Shown piece after piece: positions 1 through 8,153 of a stretch of 18,232 nucleotides of DNA. The stretch's first letter is position 1; the number at the start of each line of letters is the position of its first letter. The notes below the pieces were generated by a model. The model ran no database searches. It was not told where the DNA came from and saw only the letters and a program-made list of their open reading frames with translations. The DNA is taken from assembly GCA_964511215.1 (NCBI GenBank), contig CAZEER010000049.1, positions 1 through 18,232 of the forward strand, written 5' to 3'. Source of the stretch: CAZEER01 sp964511215. GTDB taxonomy: Bacteria; Fidelibacterota; Marinisomatia; Marinisomatales; UBA1611. Both the position numbers and the translations under genes were made by a program.

Positions 1-872
1 GTTATTTTACACATATCTTTTTCTAAAGACATTGCAACTTGATGCGTAGACTTATTTGAAAAAATTGAAACTCTACGTATTGCTCCTAATAAAATTTCTT
101 TTTCTATATTCAGTGTCTTATCATTTTCCTTTGGTATAACGCTCTCATAATCAGGAAACCTTTCATCTATAATTCTTGTTAAGACAAGGTCGTTGTTTAT
201 TTTGGCTGTTAGGTGACCCTCCCCAACAACAAGCTCAATTTCTTCTGCGGAAAGTTGGGTGGACATATATGACATAAATTTTCTAGGTACAATAATTTCT
301 CCACTAAACCCCGATGTTTTAAAATCTGTTCTTGAGTATTTTACAAGACGATGACCATCGGTTGAAACGGCTGTTACCCCAGAGTTTGAAAACTGCATTA
401 ACACGCCTGTTAAGGCTGGCTTTAGTTCATCTTTACTAACCGCAAAAGACGTTGCATTAATAACGTCCCTTAAGATACCTCCGTTGGTTTTAATATTTAC
501 AGATTCTTTTTGCTCAGGAGTTGCGGGAAATTCTTCAGCTGGTTTTGCCATAAGATCATATGTCCCGAGATCTGTGGCAATTGTAGCTTTGTTTTTTTCA
601 TCCACAGCTAAGGTTAGCCTGGCGTCAGGAAGTTCATTGGTAATATCTAAAAGTGTTTTTAATGGAAGGGCCGACAGACCTGGGGCTTCAAGGCTTGATG
701 GAATTTCAACTTGAATTGTAATTTCAAGGTCTGTTGCTTTTAAAGTGGTTTTATCTTTTTTAGCAGCTACAAGAACACACCCCAGAATCGGAAGTGTGGA
801 ACGCGTGGGAGACGCTTTTGATAATTTTTGAAGGGCTTTTTGTAACTCAGATTTGGATGTGGAAAATTTCAT
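1..872 (-). CDS. dnaN: DNA polymerase III subunit beta (sliding clamp), 3' end cut by window edge
   Basis: This gene encodes the ring-shaped sliding clamp that tethers DNA polymerase III and other enzymes to DNA. The frame is open from the ATG at 872 to the window edge, giving about 290 of the usual 365-380 residues, so the end of domain 3 is missing. The start MKFSTSKSELQKAL matches the family's N-terminus. Near the middle are the family hallmarks LKPALTGVLMQF and STDGHRLVKYS, followed by DERFPDYESVIP near the start of the third domain. These fix the identity and the start. No Shine-Dalgarno sequence precedes the ATG, and a strong -10 box lies only 8 bases upstream. The gene is divergent from the BCCT operon and functionally unrelated to it. 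No frameshift is seen in the part present. Confidence 0.96.
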   Translation of the reverse strand, partial: MKFSTSKSELQKALQKLSKASPTRSTLPILGCVLVAAKKDKTTLKATDLEITIQVEIPSSLEAPGLSALPLKTLLDITNELPDARLTLAVDEKNKATIATDLGTYDLMAKPAEEFPATPEQKESVNIKTNGGILRDVINATSFAVSKDELKPALTGVLMQFSNSGVTAVSTDGHRLVKYSRTDFKTSGFSGEIIVPRKFMSYMSTQLSAEEIELVVGEGHLTAKINNDLVLTRIIDERFPDYESVIPKENDKTLNIEKEILLGAIRRVSIFSNKSTHQVAMSLEKDMCKI

Positions 873-880
873 ATTTTTTT

Positions 881-890
881 ATTATACCAG
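881..890 (-). promoter_or_regulatory. Extended -10 promoter element for dnaN, possibly giving a leaderless mRNA
   Basis: The minus strand reads CTGGTATAAT, a perfect TATAAT (886-881) with the TGn extension of an extended -10 promoter. No good -35 lies 16-18 bp upstream (GATAAA at 909-904), which is normal for extended -10 promoters. Only 8 bases separate the -10 from the dnaN ATG, so a start site about 7 bases downstream of the -10 would leave a leader of roughly 0-3 bases. The start site itself is inferred. Confidence 0.55.
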
Positions 891-1032
891 AACACCTAGA
901 AAGTTTATCTTAATGGGCGAAGTGTTGACAAACAAAATACCAATGTGGGGGTTTTTTTAAAAAAGGTTTTTGAATATTGTTTTATTTTTTTTTTAAATAA
1001 ATCTTGGTATTAAAAAGTCTGTCTGCCTTGAT

Positions 1033-1061
1033 TTGAATTTACAAAAAATGGAGGGTATATT
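1033..1061 (+). promoter_or_regulatory. Candidate sigma-70-type promoter for the BCCT operon
   Basis: TTGAAT (1033-1038) and TATATT (1056-1061) are separated by 17 bp, close to the housekeeping consensus TTGACA/TATAAT. It would give a leader of roughly 70 bases before the operon. A second TATAAT at 1080-1085 lacks a convincing -35. In such AT-rich sequence chance matches are common. Confidence 0.4.
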
Positions 1062-1136
1062 TCTTTATACATTATCAATTATAATCCTAAAATTATAAAG
1101 TGGTTAGTTTTTTTATTCCTATAAATTGAAAAGGTT

Positions 1137-2627
1137 TTGATAAAAACAGATAAAATAATTTTTTATACGTCTTTGATCGTTTTATTATTGTTTGTTACGC
1201 CGATGATTATTTGGCCACAGGGTAGCCAAAAAACACTCTTCGATCTTAAGTTGTTTATTGAAAATATTTTTGGAAGCGTCTATCAACTTTTAACAGTTTC
1301 GGTTCTTGTTTTTGTGCTGTGGCTTGCGTTTAGTCCGTATGGCGCGATAAAGCTCGGTGATGAAAAGTTTAGATTTAAAACATTCAGCTGGGCTTCTATG
1401 CTGTTTTGCGCTGGAGTTGCCACTGGTATTTTGTATTGGGGTGCCATTGAGTGGGCATACTATTATAAATCTCCACCTTTTGGAATAACTCCAAAATCCA
1501 ACCTGGCGATTGAGTACGCATCTACGTATGGATTGTTTCACTGGGGGGTTGCTGGATGGTCTTTTTATTGTCTTCCCGCCATTGCATTAGGATATGTTTA
1601 TTATGTGAGGGGTATCCCCACGCTTAAAATTAGTAACAGTTGTCGTGGGTTATTGGGTCACCACTCAGATGGTTTTCTAGGGCAAATTATTGACGTTTTA
1701 TTTATGGTTGGCTTGCTTGGTTCTACGGGAACCTCTATGGGGTTGGGAGTTCCAATGATAGCCTCTGGTGTTGAGTCTGTTTTTAACGTTCCTGATTCAT
1801 TCATTCTGAAGCTTGTTGTGATCCTTTTTTGTGCATCAATATTCTCTGTTTCTGTTTATCTTGGATTGAAAAAAGGAATCAAAAACCTAAGCAACTTTAA
1901 CACATCTGCTGCTTTTCTATTTTTAGTTTTTGTTTTTTTGGCGGGGCCCACCGTTTTTATCTTAAAAATGGGATTAAACAGCTTCGGCCTAATGGTACAA
2001 AATTTCTCCCGGATGCTAACATGGACAGACCCCCTAACAGACTCACGGTTTGTAGAGGATTGGAGCATTTTTTATTGGTCCTGGTGGATTGCCGTCGGCC
2101 CATTTAATGGTGTTTTTATTGCCAAAATATCCGGCGGCAGAACTATAAAGCAAGTTATACTTGGTGCGTTGTTTTTTGGAAGCTTTGGTTGCGCAATATT
2201 TTATAACATTCTTGGTAATTATGCACTTCACCTTGAGTTATCCGGTGTGTTTTTAACAACCTCGTTAATTGAAATTGGTGGAGGAGCACAGGCAATATCT
2301 GGAATAATTTCTTCATTGCCAGGTCAAAACATAACCCTTTTTTTCTTTACGGCAATGAGTGTTGTTTTTATGGCAACCACCTTTGACTCATCATCCTATG
2401 CGCTAGCGTCTTGCGCAACAGAAAGATTGGAGCCAAACCAAGACCCAGAAAGGTGGCAGCGGCTTTTTTGGGCATTTACTTTAATTCTTTTACCCCTTAC
2501 TCTTATTTATATCGGTGGGCTAGACTCTCTGAAACTGGCTGTTTTAGTGTCTGCCCTACCGCTAAGTTTTGTTTATATTATCATGGCGCTATCTTTAGTC
2601 CTTCTATTAAAAAAAGACAGATCGTGA
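1137..2627 (+). CDS. BCCT-family betaine/carnitine/choline-type transporter
   Basis: This is a 496-residue inner-membrane transporter with about 12 predicted membrane segments. The family signature is clear at residues 308-317 (DWSIFYWSWW), followed by the conserved loop around 325-333 (AKISGGR). The segment at residues 90-102 (FCAGVATGILYWG) corresponds to the glycine-rich stretch of transmembrane segment 3. W136, W141 and Y144 have the same spacing as W189, W194 and Y197 of Corynebacterium BetP, which bind the trimethylammonium group. V320 stands where BetP has W377. The TTFDSSS stretch in the late segment resembles the Na+-binding region, so Na+ coupling is plausible. The tails are short, without BetP's long osmosensing C-terminus, which suits nutrient uptake more than osmoregulation. 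The start is uncertain. TTG at 1137 keeps the first membrane segment, but the AAAGG upstream is too close for an ideal ribosome site; M23 would delete that segment. It is the first gene of the operon. Confidence 0.93.
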   Translation: MIKTDKIIFYTSLIVLLLFVTPMIIWPQGSQKTLFDLKLFIENIFGSVYQLLTVSVLVFVLWLAFSPYGAIKLGDEKFRFKTFSWASMLFCAGVATGILYWGAIEWAYYYKSPPFGITPKSNLAIEYASTYGLFHWGVAGWSFYCLPAIALGYVYYVRGIPTLKISNSCRGLLGHHSDGFLGQIIDVLFMVGLLGSTGTSMGLGVPMIASGVESVFNVPDSFILKLVVILFCASIFSVSVYLGLKKGIKNLSNFNTSAAFLFLVFVFLAGPTVFILKMGLNSFGLMVQNFSRMLTWTDPLTDSRFVEDWSIFYWSWWIAVGPFNGVFIAKISGGRTIKQVILGALFFGSFGCAIFYNILGNYALHLELSGVFLTTSLIEIGGGAQAISGIISSLPGQNITLFFFTAMSVVFMATTFDSSSYALASCATERLEPNQDPERWQRLFWAFTLILLPLTLIYIGGLDSLKLAVLVSALPLSFVYIIMALSLVLLLKKDRS

Positions 2628-3175
2628 CAAGTTTTCTAAATCGAACCCTTAATGTTGTTATTCCTGCTGGAGCATCTGGAATAGGCAGGTCTATTGCTGA
2701 AGCTTTTATAAATGAAAGTTGCACTGTTTTTATCTGTGATATTTCTAAAAAGTTTATTAGATCTTTTCAAAAAGATTATCCTAATGTATCTGTTGATCGG
2801 GTTGATGTCTCAAATCATGCAGATGTTGAATTGTTTTTTAAATCCATTTCATTAAAAACAGATAGAATTGATGTGTTAATTAATTGCGTTGGTATCGCTG
2901 GGCCCACAGATTTATTACAAAACATAACGGTAAAAGACTGGGACAAAACCATTTCTACAAACCTAAATGGAATGTTTTATGTTTTGAAAGAAGCAATACC
3001 TCTTCTAAAAAAATCCAGTTCTCCATCAATTATAAANNNNNNNNNNNNNNNNNNNNNNNNNNNNNNNNNNNNNNNNNNNNNNNNNNNNNNNNNNNNNNNN
3101 NNNNNNNNNNNNNNNNNNNNNNNNNNNNNNNNNNNNATTGACGGACACACAGAGGGTCTTTCAACAGAAATATAG
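2624..3175 (+). CDS. Short-chain dehydrogenase/reductase (SDR), interrupted by assembly gap
   Basis: This is a cytoplasmic NAD(P)-dependent oxidoreductase of the classical SDR type. The GTG start at 2624 overlaps the transporter's stop as GTGA, which suggests translational coupling. The nucleotide-binding motif GASGIG is at residues 16-21. D39 after the second strand points to NAD rather than NADP. N87 lies in NCVGIAG (the NNAG motif) and N113 is the catalytic-tetrad asparagine. The gap at 3037-3136 removes the Ser and the YxxxK pair. After the gap the gene ends with IDGHTEGLSTEI, a typical SDR C-terminus. About 150 residues are visible against a usual 245-260, so the real gap should be nearer 300 bp than 100, with length 1 mod 3 if the frame is intact. 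The substrate cannot be told. Confidence 0.88.
   Translation: MTSFLNRTLNVVIPAGASGIGRSIAEAFINESCTVFICDISKKFIRSFQKDYPNVSVDRVDVSNHADVELFFKSISLKTDRIDVLINCVGIAGPTDLLQNITVKDWDKTISTNLNGMFYVLKEAIPLLKKSSSPSIIXXXXXXXXXXXXXXXXXXXXXXXXXXXXXXXXXXIDGHTEGLSTEI
3037..3136. other. Assembly gap (100 N) inside the SDR gene
   Basis: Exactly 100 unknown bases, the usual fixed-size filler for a gap of unknown length. By comparison with full-length SDRs about 100 residues are missing, including the catalytic Ser, Tyr and Lys. Confidence 0.97.
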
Positions 3176-3179
3176 GAGG
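3174..3179 (+). promoter_or_regulatory. Strong Shine-Dalgarno that decides the GTG start of the next gene
   Basis: AGGAGG begins inside the SDR stop codon and lies 4 bases before GTG at 3184. The ATG at 3182 is followed at once by TGA and cannot be used, so GTG is the start of the quinone-oxidoreductase-like gene. Confidence 0.75.
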
Positions 3180-3183
3180 CAAT

Positions 3184-4167
3184 GTGAAAGCTGTCTGGTA
3201 TAACAAGTTTGGCGCACCAGAAAAGGTGCTTGTTTTTGGAGACTATAAAGAGCCAATCCCAAAAGTAAATGAAGTTAAGGTTCGGGTCCGCGCTTCTGCC
3301 ATTAACCCCTCTGATACCAAGAAAAGACTTGGAGCAAATCCAATGTTATTAGAAAGGGGAGCCGTAATTCCAAACAGTGATGGGGCTGGTGAAATTGTTG
3401 AAGTTGGTAAAAACATTTCACAAAAAAGAATTGGTGAGCGAGTTTGGGTTTTCAACGGTCAGTTTGGTAGACAAGAGGGGACATGTGCTGAATATATTTG
3501 TGTTCCCGAAAAACAAGCCGTTTCGCTTCCTGATAATATATCATTTGAAGAAGGGGCGATGATGGGCATACCCGCAATGACCGCCCACCGGTGTGTAACA
3601 TCGGATGGATCCATTCGTGGCAAAACGCTACTTGTTACTGGTGGCGCAGGAAGAGTTGGGTTTTATGCTATACAGTGGGCTAAGCATTTTGGTGCAACCG
3701 TTATTGCCACTGGTTCTAATGTTGAAAGCGTGTTGAATTGTAAAAAGGCCGGTGCCGACTTTGTAGTTGACCACCCAAACCCAAGCACTGTAAATAAAAT
3801 TCTCGACTTTACAAATGGTAAACAGGTGGATCATATTGTAGATGGTGATTTCGGGGTCAACTTAGAATCGGTCCTCGATTTGCTGAAAATTAATGGTGTT
3901 ATTACCACCTATTCTTCTATGACAGATTTAAACCCTAAAATTCCTTTTATGCGCATGATGTTTATGGATCTAACAATAAGAATGGTTTTGGTTTATGTAA
4001 TGCCTTGGAAGGCAAAGCTAAAAGCTATAAACGACATCACAGATTGTCTTAAAACCAATAAGCTGTATAACCGGATTGCAAACACATACCCCCTAGAAGA
4101 AAGCGCCGCTGCACATCAAGAAATTGAAAGAGGTAACAATTTTGGCTCGGTAATAATTAAAATATAA
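3184..4167 (+). CDS. Zinc-independent medium-chain dehydrogenase, NADPH:quinone reductase (zeta-crystallin) type
   Basis: This 327-residue cytoplasmic oxidoreductase belongs to the MDR superfamily. The N-terminal GroES-like catalytic domain carries RVRASAINPSDTKKR, typical of quinone oxidoreductase-like members. It lacks the Cys/His ligands of zinc alcohol dehydrogenases. The Rossmann domain has the dinucleotide-binding motif TGGAGRVGFYAIQWAK at about residues 151-166, followed by ATGSN at the end of the next strand, which suits NADPH. The protein is full length for the family. It starts with GTG 8 bp after the SDR stop and ends 2 bp before the beta-galactosidase. Family members reduce quinones or the double bond of enones. 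The pairing with an SDR suggests consecutive redox steps on one substrate, which is inference. Confidence 0.9.
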   Translation: MKAVWYNKFGAPEKVLVFGDYKEPIPKVNEVKVRVRASAINPSDTKKRLGANPMLLERGAVIPNSDGAGEIVEVGKNISQKRIGERVWVFNGQFGRQEGTCAEYICVPEKQAVSLPDNISFEEGAMMGIPAMTAHRCVTSDGSIRGKTLLVTGGAGRVGFYAIQWAKHFGATVIATGSNVESVLNCKKAGADFVVDHPNPSTVNKILDFTNGKQVDHIVDGDFGVNLESVLDLLKINGVITTYSSMTDLNPKIPFMRMMFMDLTIRMVLVYVMPWKAKLKAINDITDCLKTNKLYNRIANTYPLEESAAAHQEIERGNNFGSVIIKI

Positions 4168-4169
4168 AG

Positions 4170-7111
4170 ATGGTTCATAACAAAACGGCTACTTTAATAA
4201 AAACATGTTTGCTCTTTATAATTTGTTTATGTGTTTTTAATTGTAACAACACTGTGGAGTACTGGGAAAACCCGGGTGTTATTAGTAAAAACAAAGAGCT
4301 GGGGCACTCCACTCTAATCTCTTTTAATAGTTTAGCCGGAGCTTTTGATGGGTCAGTGGAAAAGTCGCCGAACTATTTTTCTTTAAATGGGGTTTGGAAA
4401 TTTAAGTGGGTGGAAAAACCGGATGAGCGATCAAAAACCTTTTTCCTCCCAAGCTTTGACGATGTTTCTTGGAATAACATCTCGGTCCCAGGTTCTTGGC
4501 AGCTTCAGGGGTTTGGTCAGCCAATATACACCAATGTAAAGCATCCGTTTCCAGATCCTACACCGCCTTTGCCACCAAAAAACAACAACCCCGTTGGGTC
4601 ATATAGGCGCACGTTTGTTTTGCCTAAAAACTGGATTGGGGGACAGGTTTTTATCCATTTTTCCGGGGTAAAGTCAGCTTTTTTTCTGTGGATAAATGGT
4701 GAAAAAGTTGGTTACAGTCAGGGTAGCATGACCCCCGCTGAGTTCAACATAACACCATTTTTAAAAGAAGGAGAAAACCTTGTAGCTGCACAGGTTTTTC
4801 GCTGGTCTGACGCCTCATACATAGAAGACCAAGATTTTTGGCGATTAAGTGGAATATATCGTGATGTTTATCTAGCACACACTCCCGACTTACACATAAG
4901 GCACCACAAAACAATAGGCTCTCTAGTTAATAATTATTTAGATGGGGAATTAGCTACAACAACACACATTAAGAACCATACAACATCAAAAACCGTGGGT
5001 GTTCTTACAGCTAGGCTCTATGATAGCTTTAACAACCTTGTTACCCAGGCTAAGCCTGTGAACAAATTATTAAAACCAAATGAAGAATCCCAAGTTGAGC
5101 TTAGACTAAATGTCGACGGTGTAAAGCCGTGGACCGCAGAAACGCCAAACCTCTACACCTTGGTTTTGTCCCTTGAAAACCAAAAAACTAAAACAACTGA
5201 ATACATAAGTTGTAAAACGGGTTTTAGATCTGTTGAGTTGTCAGGTGGTCAAATGTTGGTTAATGGAAAGCCTATTATTTTAAAAGGCGTCAATCGACAT
5301 GAGCACGACCCAGTGGCGGGAAGAACGGTTACAAAAGAATCTATGATAAAAGACATTAAACTAATGAAACAGTATAATATTAATGCTGTGCGCACATCGC
5401 ATTACCCAAACCACCCAGACTGGTATAAGCTCTGTGATCAATATGGTTTATACCTTTACGATGAGATTAACATTGAGTCTCACGCTTTTTGGTCAAAGTT
5501 TACCCTTGACCCAAGGTGGAAAAAGGCTTTTTTAGAACGTGCGCAGCGGATGGTGTTAAGAGATATTAACCACCCATCAATTATTGTTTGGTCATTGGGA
5601 AATGAAGCTGGCTACGGTCCCAACCACGACTATATGGAAGAGTGGATTCGAGGATATGACCCCTCAAGACTAATTCACTATGAAGGAAAAGAGCCCGGCT
5701 ATGGTCCAAAGCCAAACCACTTTGATATTATATCTAATATGTACGCATCTGTAGATCTAATGATTAAACTACACAACGAAAACCCAGACCGTCCCGTTAT
5801 ACTTTGTGAATATTCCCACGCAATGGGAAACAGCAACGGAAACATTTTTAAATATTGGGATGCTATCTACTCTTACCCCCGACTTCAGGGGGCGTTTATT
5901 TGGGATTGGGTAGACCAAGGACTATTAAGGTCTGACGATAAAGGATCTTATTATGTATACGGTGGTGATTTTGGCGAAAAAATACACGATGGGAACTTTT
6001 GTATTAATGGGGTAGTAACCCCGGATAGAAAACCAAAACCGGGGCTGTATGAAATAAAACACTTATCCCAAAATGTAAAAACCACCAGGACAAACAATAT
6101 AAACAGATATAAGATTTTAAATCGAAACTTTTTTCAAAGTCTGGATTATTTGACGGGTAAGTGTGTTGTCCTAGAAAATGGATTTAACATTGCAGAGTTT
6201 GATTTAGATCTAAAAAACATTAAACCTGGTTTAGAAAAACAAGTAAGCGTGCCTATAACAAATTCAATAGATCTAGATGACAAAAAAGAATATTTTGCTA
6301 ATTTTGTTTTTTCGTTAAAAAAAGATCTGCCTTGGGCAAAAAAAGGACACATTGTTGCGTCCGACCAAATCATACTACAAAAAAAGACAGACATTTTTGA
6401 AAAAGCATCAACACTCACAAAAACACCTCGCCTTGAATCCTACAAAGAGGGTGCGGTTCTTTATATAAATGCAAGCGGAATAACATTTCAGTTTGACACA
6501 AAGGAAGGTCAGTTGTTATCGGTCTCAATTAATAATAAAAAATACCTGTCATCTCCTTTGCAATTTAATATTTGGCGAGCACCCACAGACAACGACATGG
6601 GGGGAGACAAAAAAAGCTTTGGCTCACGATGGTTTGATGCGGGCTACAACAACCTTGTTAGAAGTGTGCAGTTCGTGAAAACAAAAAACATAAACAATGA
6701 AAAGCTTGAGGTTGAGGTGTCAGAAACACACCTTGGTAAAAAGGGGGCCTTTCATGTAGAAATGNNNNNNNNNNNNNNNNNNNNNNNNNNNNNNNNNNNN
6801 NNNNNNNNNNNNNNNNNNNNNNNNNNNNNNNNNNNNNNNNNNNNNNNNNNNNNNNNNNNNNNNNCTACAGTTATAAAAACCTCACAAACGCCACTCACAC
6901 CCATATGGTTGACATGCGCGGTCCTGTTACGGTAAACGTAGACCATAAAACCATGGGGCTTGGTGGTGATGACAGCTGGAACCCTCGAACACACAAGGAA
7001 TATCTAATTAATACCGGTATATATAGTTTTTCGTATCTCTTGAGGTTTTCAGATAATATTGGCAAGAGCCTTTCTCAGCCAATACCAAAATCGGCAAACG
7101 GTTTTAAATAA
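4170..7111 (+). CDS. GH2 beta-galactosidase (LacZ-type), probable lipoprotein, interrupted by assembly gap
   Basis: This retaining glycosidase should hydrolyse terminal beta-galactosides. A hydrophobic leader ends in a possible, atypical lipobox VFNC (C25), so the enzyme is probably exported and lipid-anchored, unlike cytoplasmic E. coli LacZ. Domains follow the LacZ order: a jelly-roll domain (about 60-245) with PGSWQLQGFGQPIYTNV and DQDFWRLSGIYRDVY, an Ig-like domain, and a TIM barrel from about 360 with KGVNRHEHDP and RTSHYPNHPDW. E479 in SLGNEAGYG is the acid/base and E547 in LCEYSHAMGNSNG the nucleophile. The C-terminal domain is cut by N at 6765-6864. After the gap the original frame stops at 6935, but another frame reads YSYKNLTNATHTHMVDM and MGLGGDDSWNPRTHKEYL, the true LacZ C-terminus, stopping at 7111. 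About 946 residues are visible, so roughly 100 are missing. A continuous gene needs a gap length of 2 mod 3. Confidence 0.93.
6765..6864. other. Assembly gap (100 N) inside the beta-galactosidase gene
   Basis: Exactly 100 N of filler. The reading frame of the flanking LacZ-type sequence changes across it, which is expected if the true gap is not 100 bp. It hides part of the C-terminal beta-sandwich domain. Confidence 0.97.
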
Positions 7112-7115
7112 AACA

Positions 7116-8153
7116 ATGAAGCAAACCTTAATACTTTTCTCTTTAGCCACTTTTCTTAGAGCACAACCCGAAGAATACAGTTTTGTTCATGGTGGCCTAA
7201 CAAGAGCATACTTTCTTTATATTCCCAACTCTCTTGAAATCGGTGCACCGCTTCTTTTTGTTCTTCACGGGTATTCTGGCTCTGCTTCGGGTATTATGGA
7301 CTACACAAACCTAAATCAAGTAGCCGAGGAGTTTGGTTTTGCGGTCTGTTACCCACAGGGGGTTTCTGATGATTGGAATTATAATTTCTGGAACGTTGGC
7401 TATGATTTTCACTCAAATGAAACCGTGGATGATGTGTCGTTTATTAAGGCTTTAGCAGAACACCTGCAAACAGAATATAAATTAAGCAGGCACAACACTT
7501 TCAGTACCGGGATGTCAAATGGTGGAGATATGAGCTACCTTCTTGCTTGTCAGGCCTCCGATGTTTTTCGCGCAATCGCACCAGTTGCCGGTTGTATGAT
7601 GAGCTGGATTTATAGTTCCTGCGACCCCTCGGTTCCGGTTCCAGTGTTTGAAATACATGGAACAGATGATGACGTAACATGGTGGTCTGGGGCAGATGAA
7701 AACAACAACGGTGGCTGGGGACCGTGGGAGAGCGTTGATACAACGTTTAATTTTTGGACTCAGGTGAATAGTTGTACTGTTTTTAATTCCGACACCCTTC
7801 CAAACCTAAACCCATCTGATGGTAGTTTTGTAATTTCCCACAAGCGTTCTGGCGGGTTTGTTGAAAACGAAGTTTGGCTGTATGAGGTTGTTAACGGTGG
7901 CCACGATTGGCCCGGAGCCTGGGGCAACATGGACATTAATGCCAGCAGTGATATTTGGTCGTTTTTCGAAAACTTTTTAGTTCAAAATGGCGACACAAAC
8001 ATCGATCAAGTATTAAACCTTTTTGATGTTCTTTTGTTGTCAGATGCAGTGGCAGCGGGTGGTGAATACAATTCTTTATATGACTACAACCTAGATGGTG
8101 AAATAAACGTAAACGACACATATGCCCTAGTTTTGTTTATTTTGAGTTATTAA
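7116..8153 (+). CDS. Secreted CE1/PHB-depolymerase-type esterase with C-terminal dockerin-like domain
   Basis: This 345-residue alpha/beta-hydrolase starts at the ATG 4 bp after the beta-galactosidase stop. An upstream start at 7059 would lie inside that gene and spoil the signal peptide. The short leader MKQTLILFSLATFLRAQ predicts export. The fold matches LpqC/feruloyl-esterase/polyhydroxybutyrate-depolymerase relatives: LFVLHGYSGSA (oxyanion region), nucleophile S134 in GMSNGG, D184 in HGTDD and H263 in GGHDWPG. From about residue 290 to the end is a dockerin-like pair: a degenerate half (NGDTNIDQVLNLFDVLLLSD) and an intact calcium loop (DYNLDGEINVNDTYALVLFI). It is a close paralogue of the next gene, which lacks this tail. 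The substrate may be an acyl or feruloyl ester on a sugar polymer, or a polyester. The sequence does not decide. Confidence 0.9.
   Translation: MKQTLILFSLATFLRAQPEEYSFVHGGLTRAYFLYIPNSLEIGAPLLFVLHGYSGSASGIMDYTNLNQVAEEFGFAVCYPQGVSDDWNYNFWNVGYDFHSNETVDDVSFIKALAEHLQTEYKLSRHNTFSTGMSNGGDMSYLLACQASDVFRAIAPVAGCMMSWIYSSCDPSVPVPVFEIHGTDDDVTWWSGADENNNGGWGPWESVDTTFNFWTQVNSCTVFNSDTLPNLNPSDGSFVISHKRSGGFVENEVWLYEVVNGGHDWPGAWGNMDINASSDIWSFFENFLVQNGDTNIDQVLNLFDVLLLSDAVAAGGEYNSLYDYNLDGEINVNDTYALVLFILSY

Larger units (their letters stand above)
873..1136. other. Divergent intergenic region between dnaN and the BCCT operon
   Basis: This 264-bp AT-rich region contains long T and A runs (about 951-1000). It holds the dnaN promoter at its left end and a candidate promoter for the plus-strand operon in its right half. 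I see no RNA gene, riboswitch or clear palindromic operator. Confidence 0.6.

Noticed and set aside
484..714. Plus-strand open frame within the first 900 bases
   Set aside because: It is antisense to dnaN, whose minus-strand frame carries all the conserved clamp motifs.
925..930. A perfect TTGACA hexamer on the plus strand
   Set aside because: No -10-like hexamer follows at 16-18 bp (the region is G- then T-rich), so it is probably chance.
951..1005. T- and A-runs that could be a terminator
   Set aside because: No stable GC-containing stem precedes the T runs, and no gene ends there.
2411..2623. An in-frame upstream extension of the SDR reading frame starting at 2411
   Set aside because: It lies wholly inside the BCCT gene in another frame and has no SDR-like sequence. 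The Rossmann start begins just after the GTG at 2624, which overlaps the transporter stop.
6865..6935. End of the beta-galactosidase at 6935
   Set aside because: The residues after the gap in this frame resemble nothing in the family. They appear only because the filler is exactly 100 N.
6905..7111. A small separate gene after the gap
   Set aside because: The frame is open upstream to the gap, and its residues match the C-terminus of LacZ-type enzymes, so it is the tail of the beta-galactosidase.
7059..7115. Upstream start of the first esterase at 7059
   Set aside because: It overlaps the galactosidase end and would bury the signal peptide. The ATG at 7116 gives a proper leader directly after the stop.
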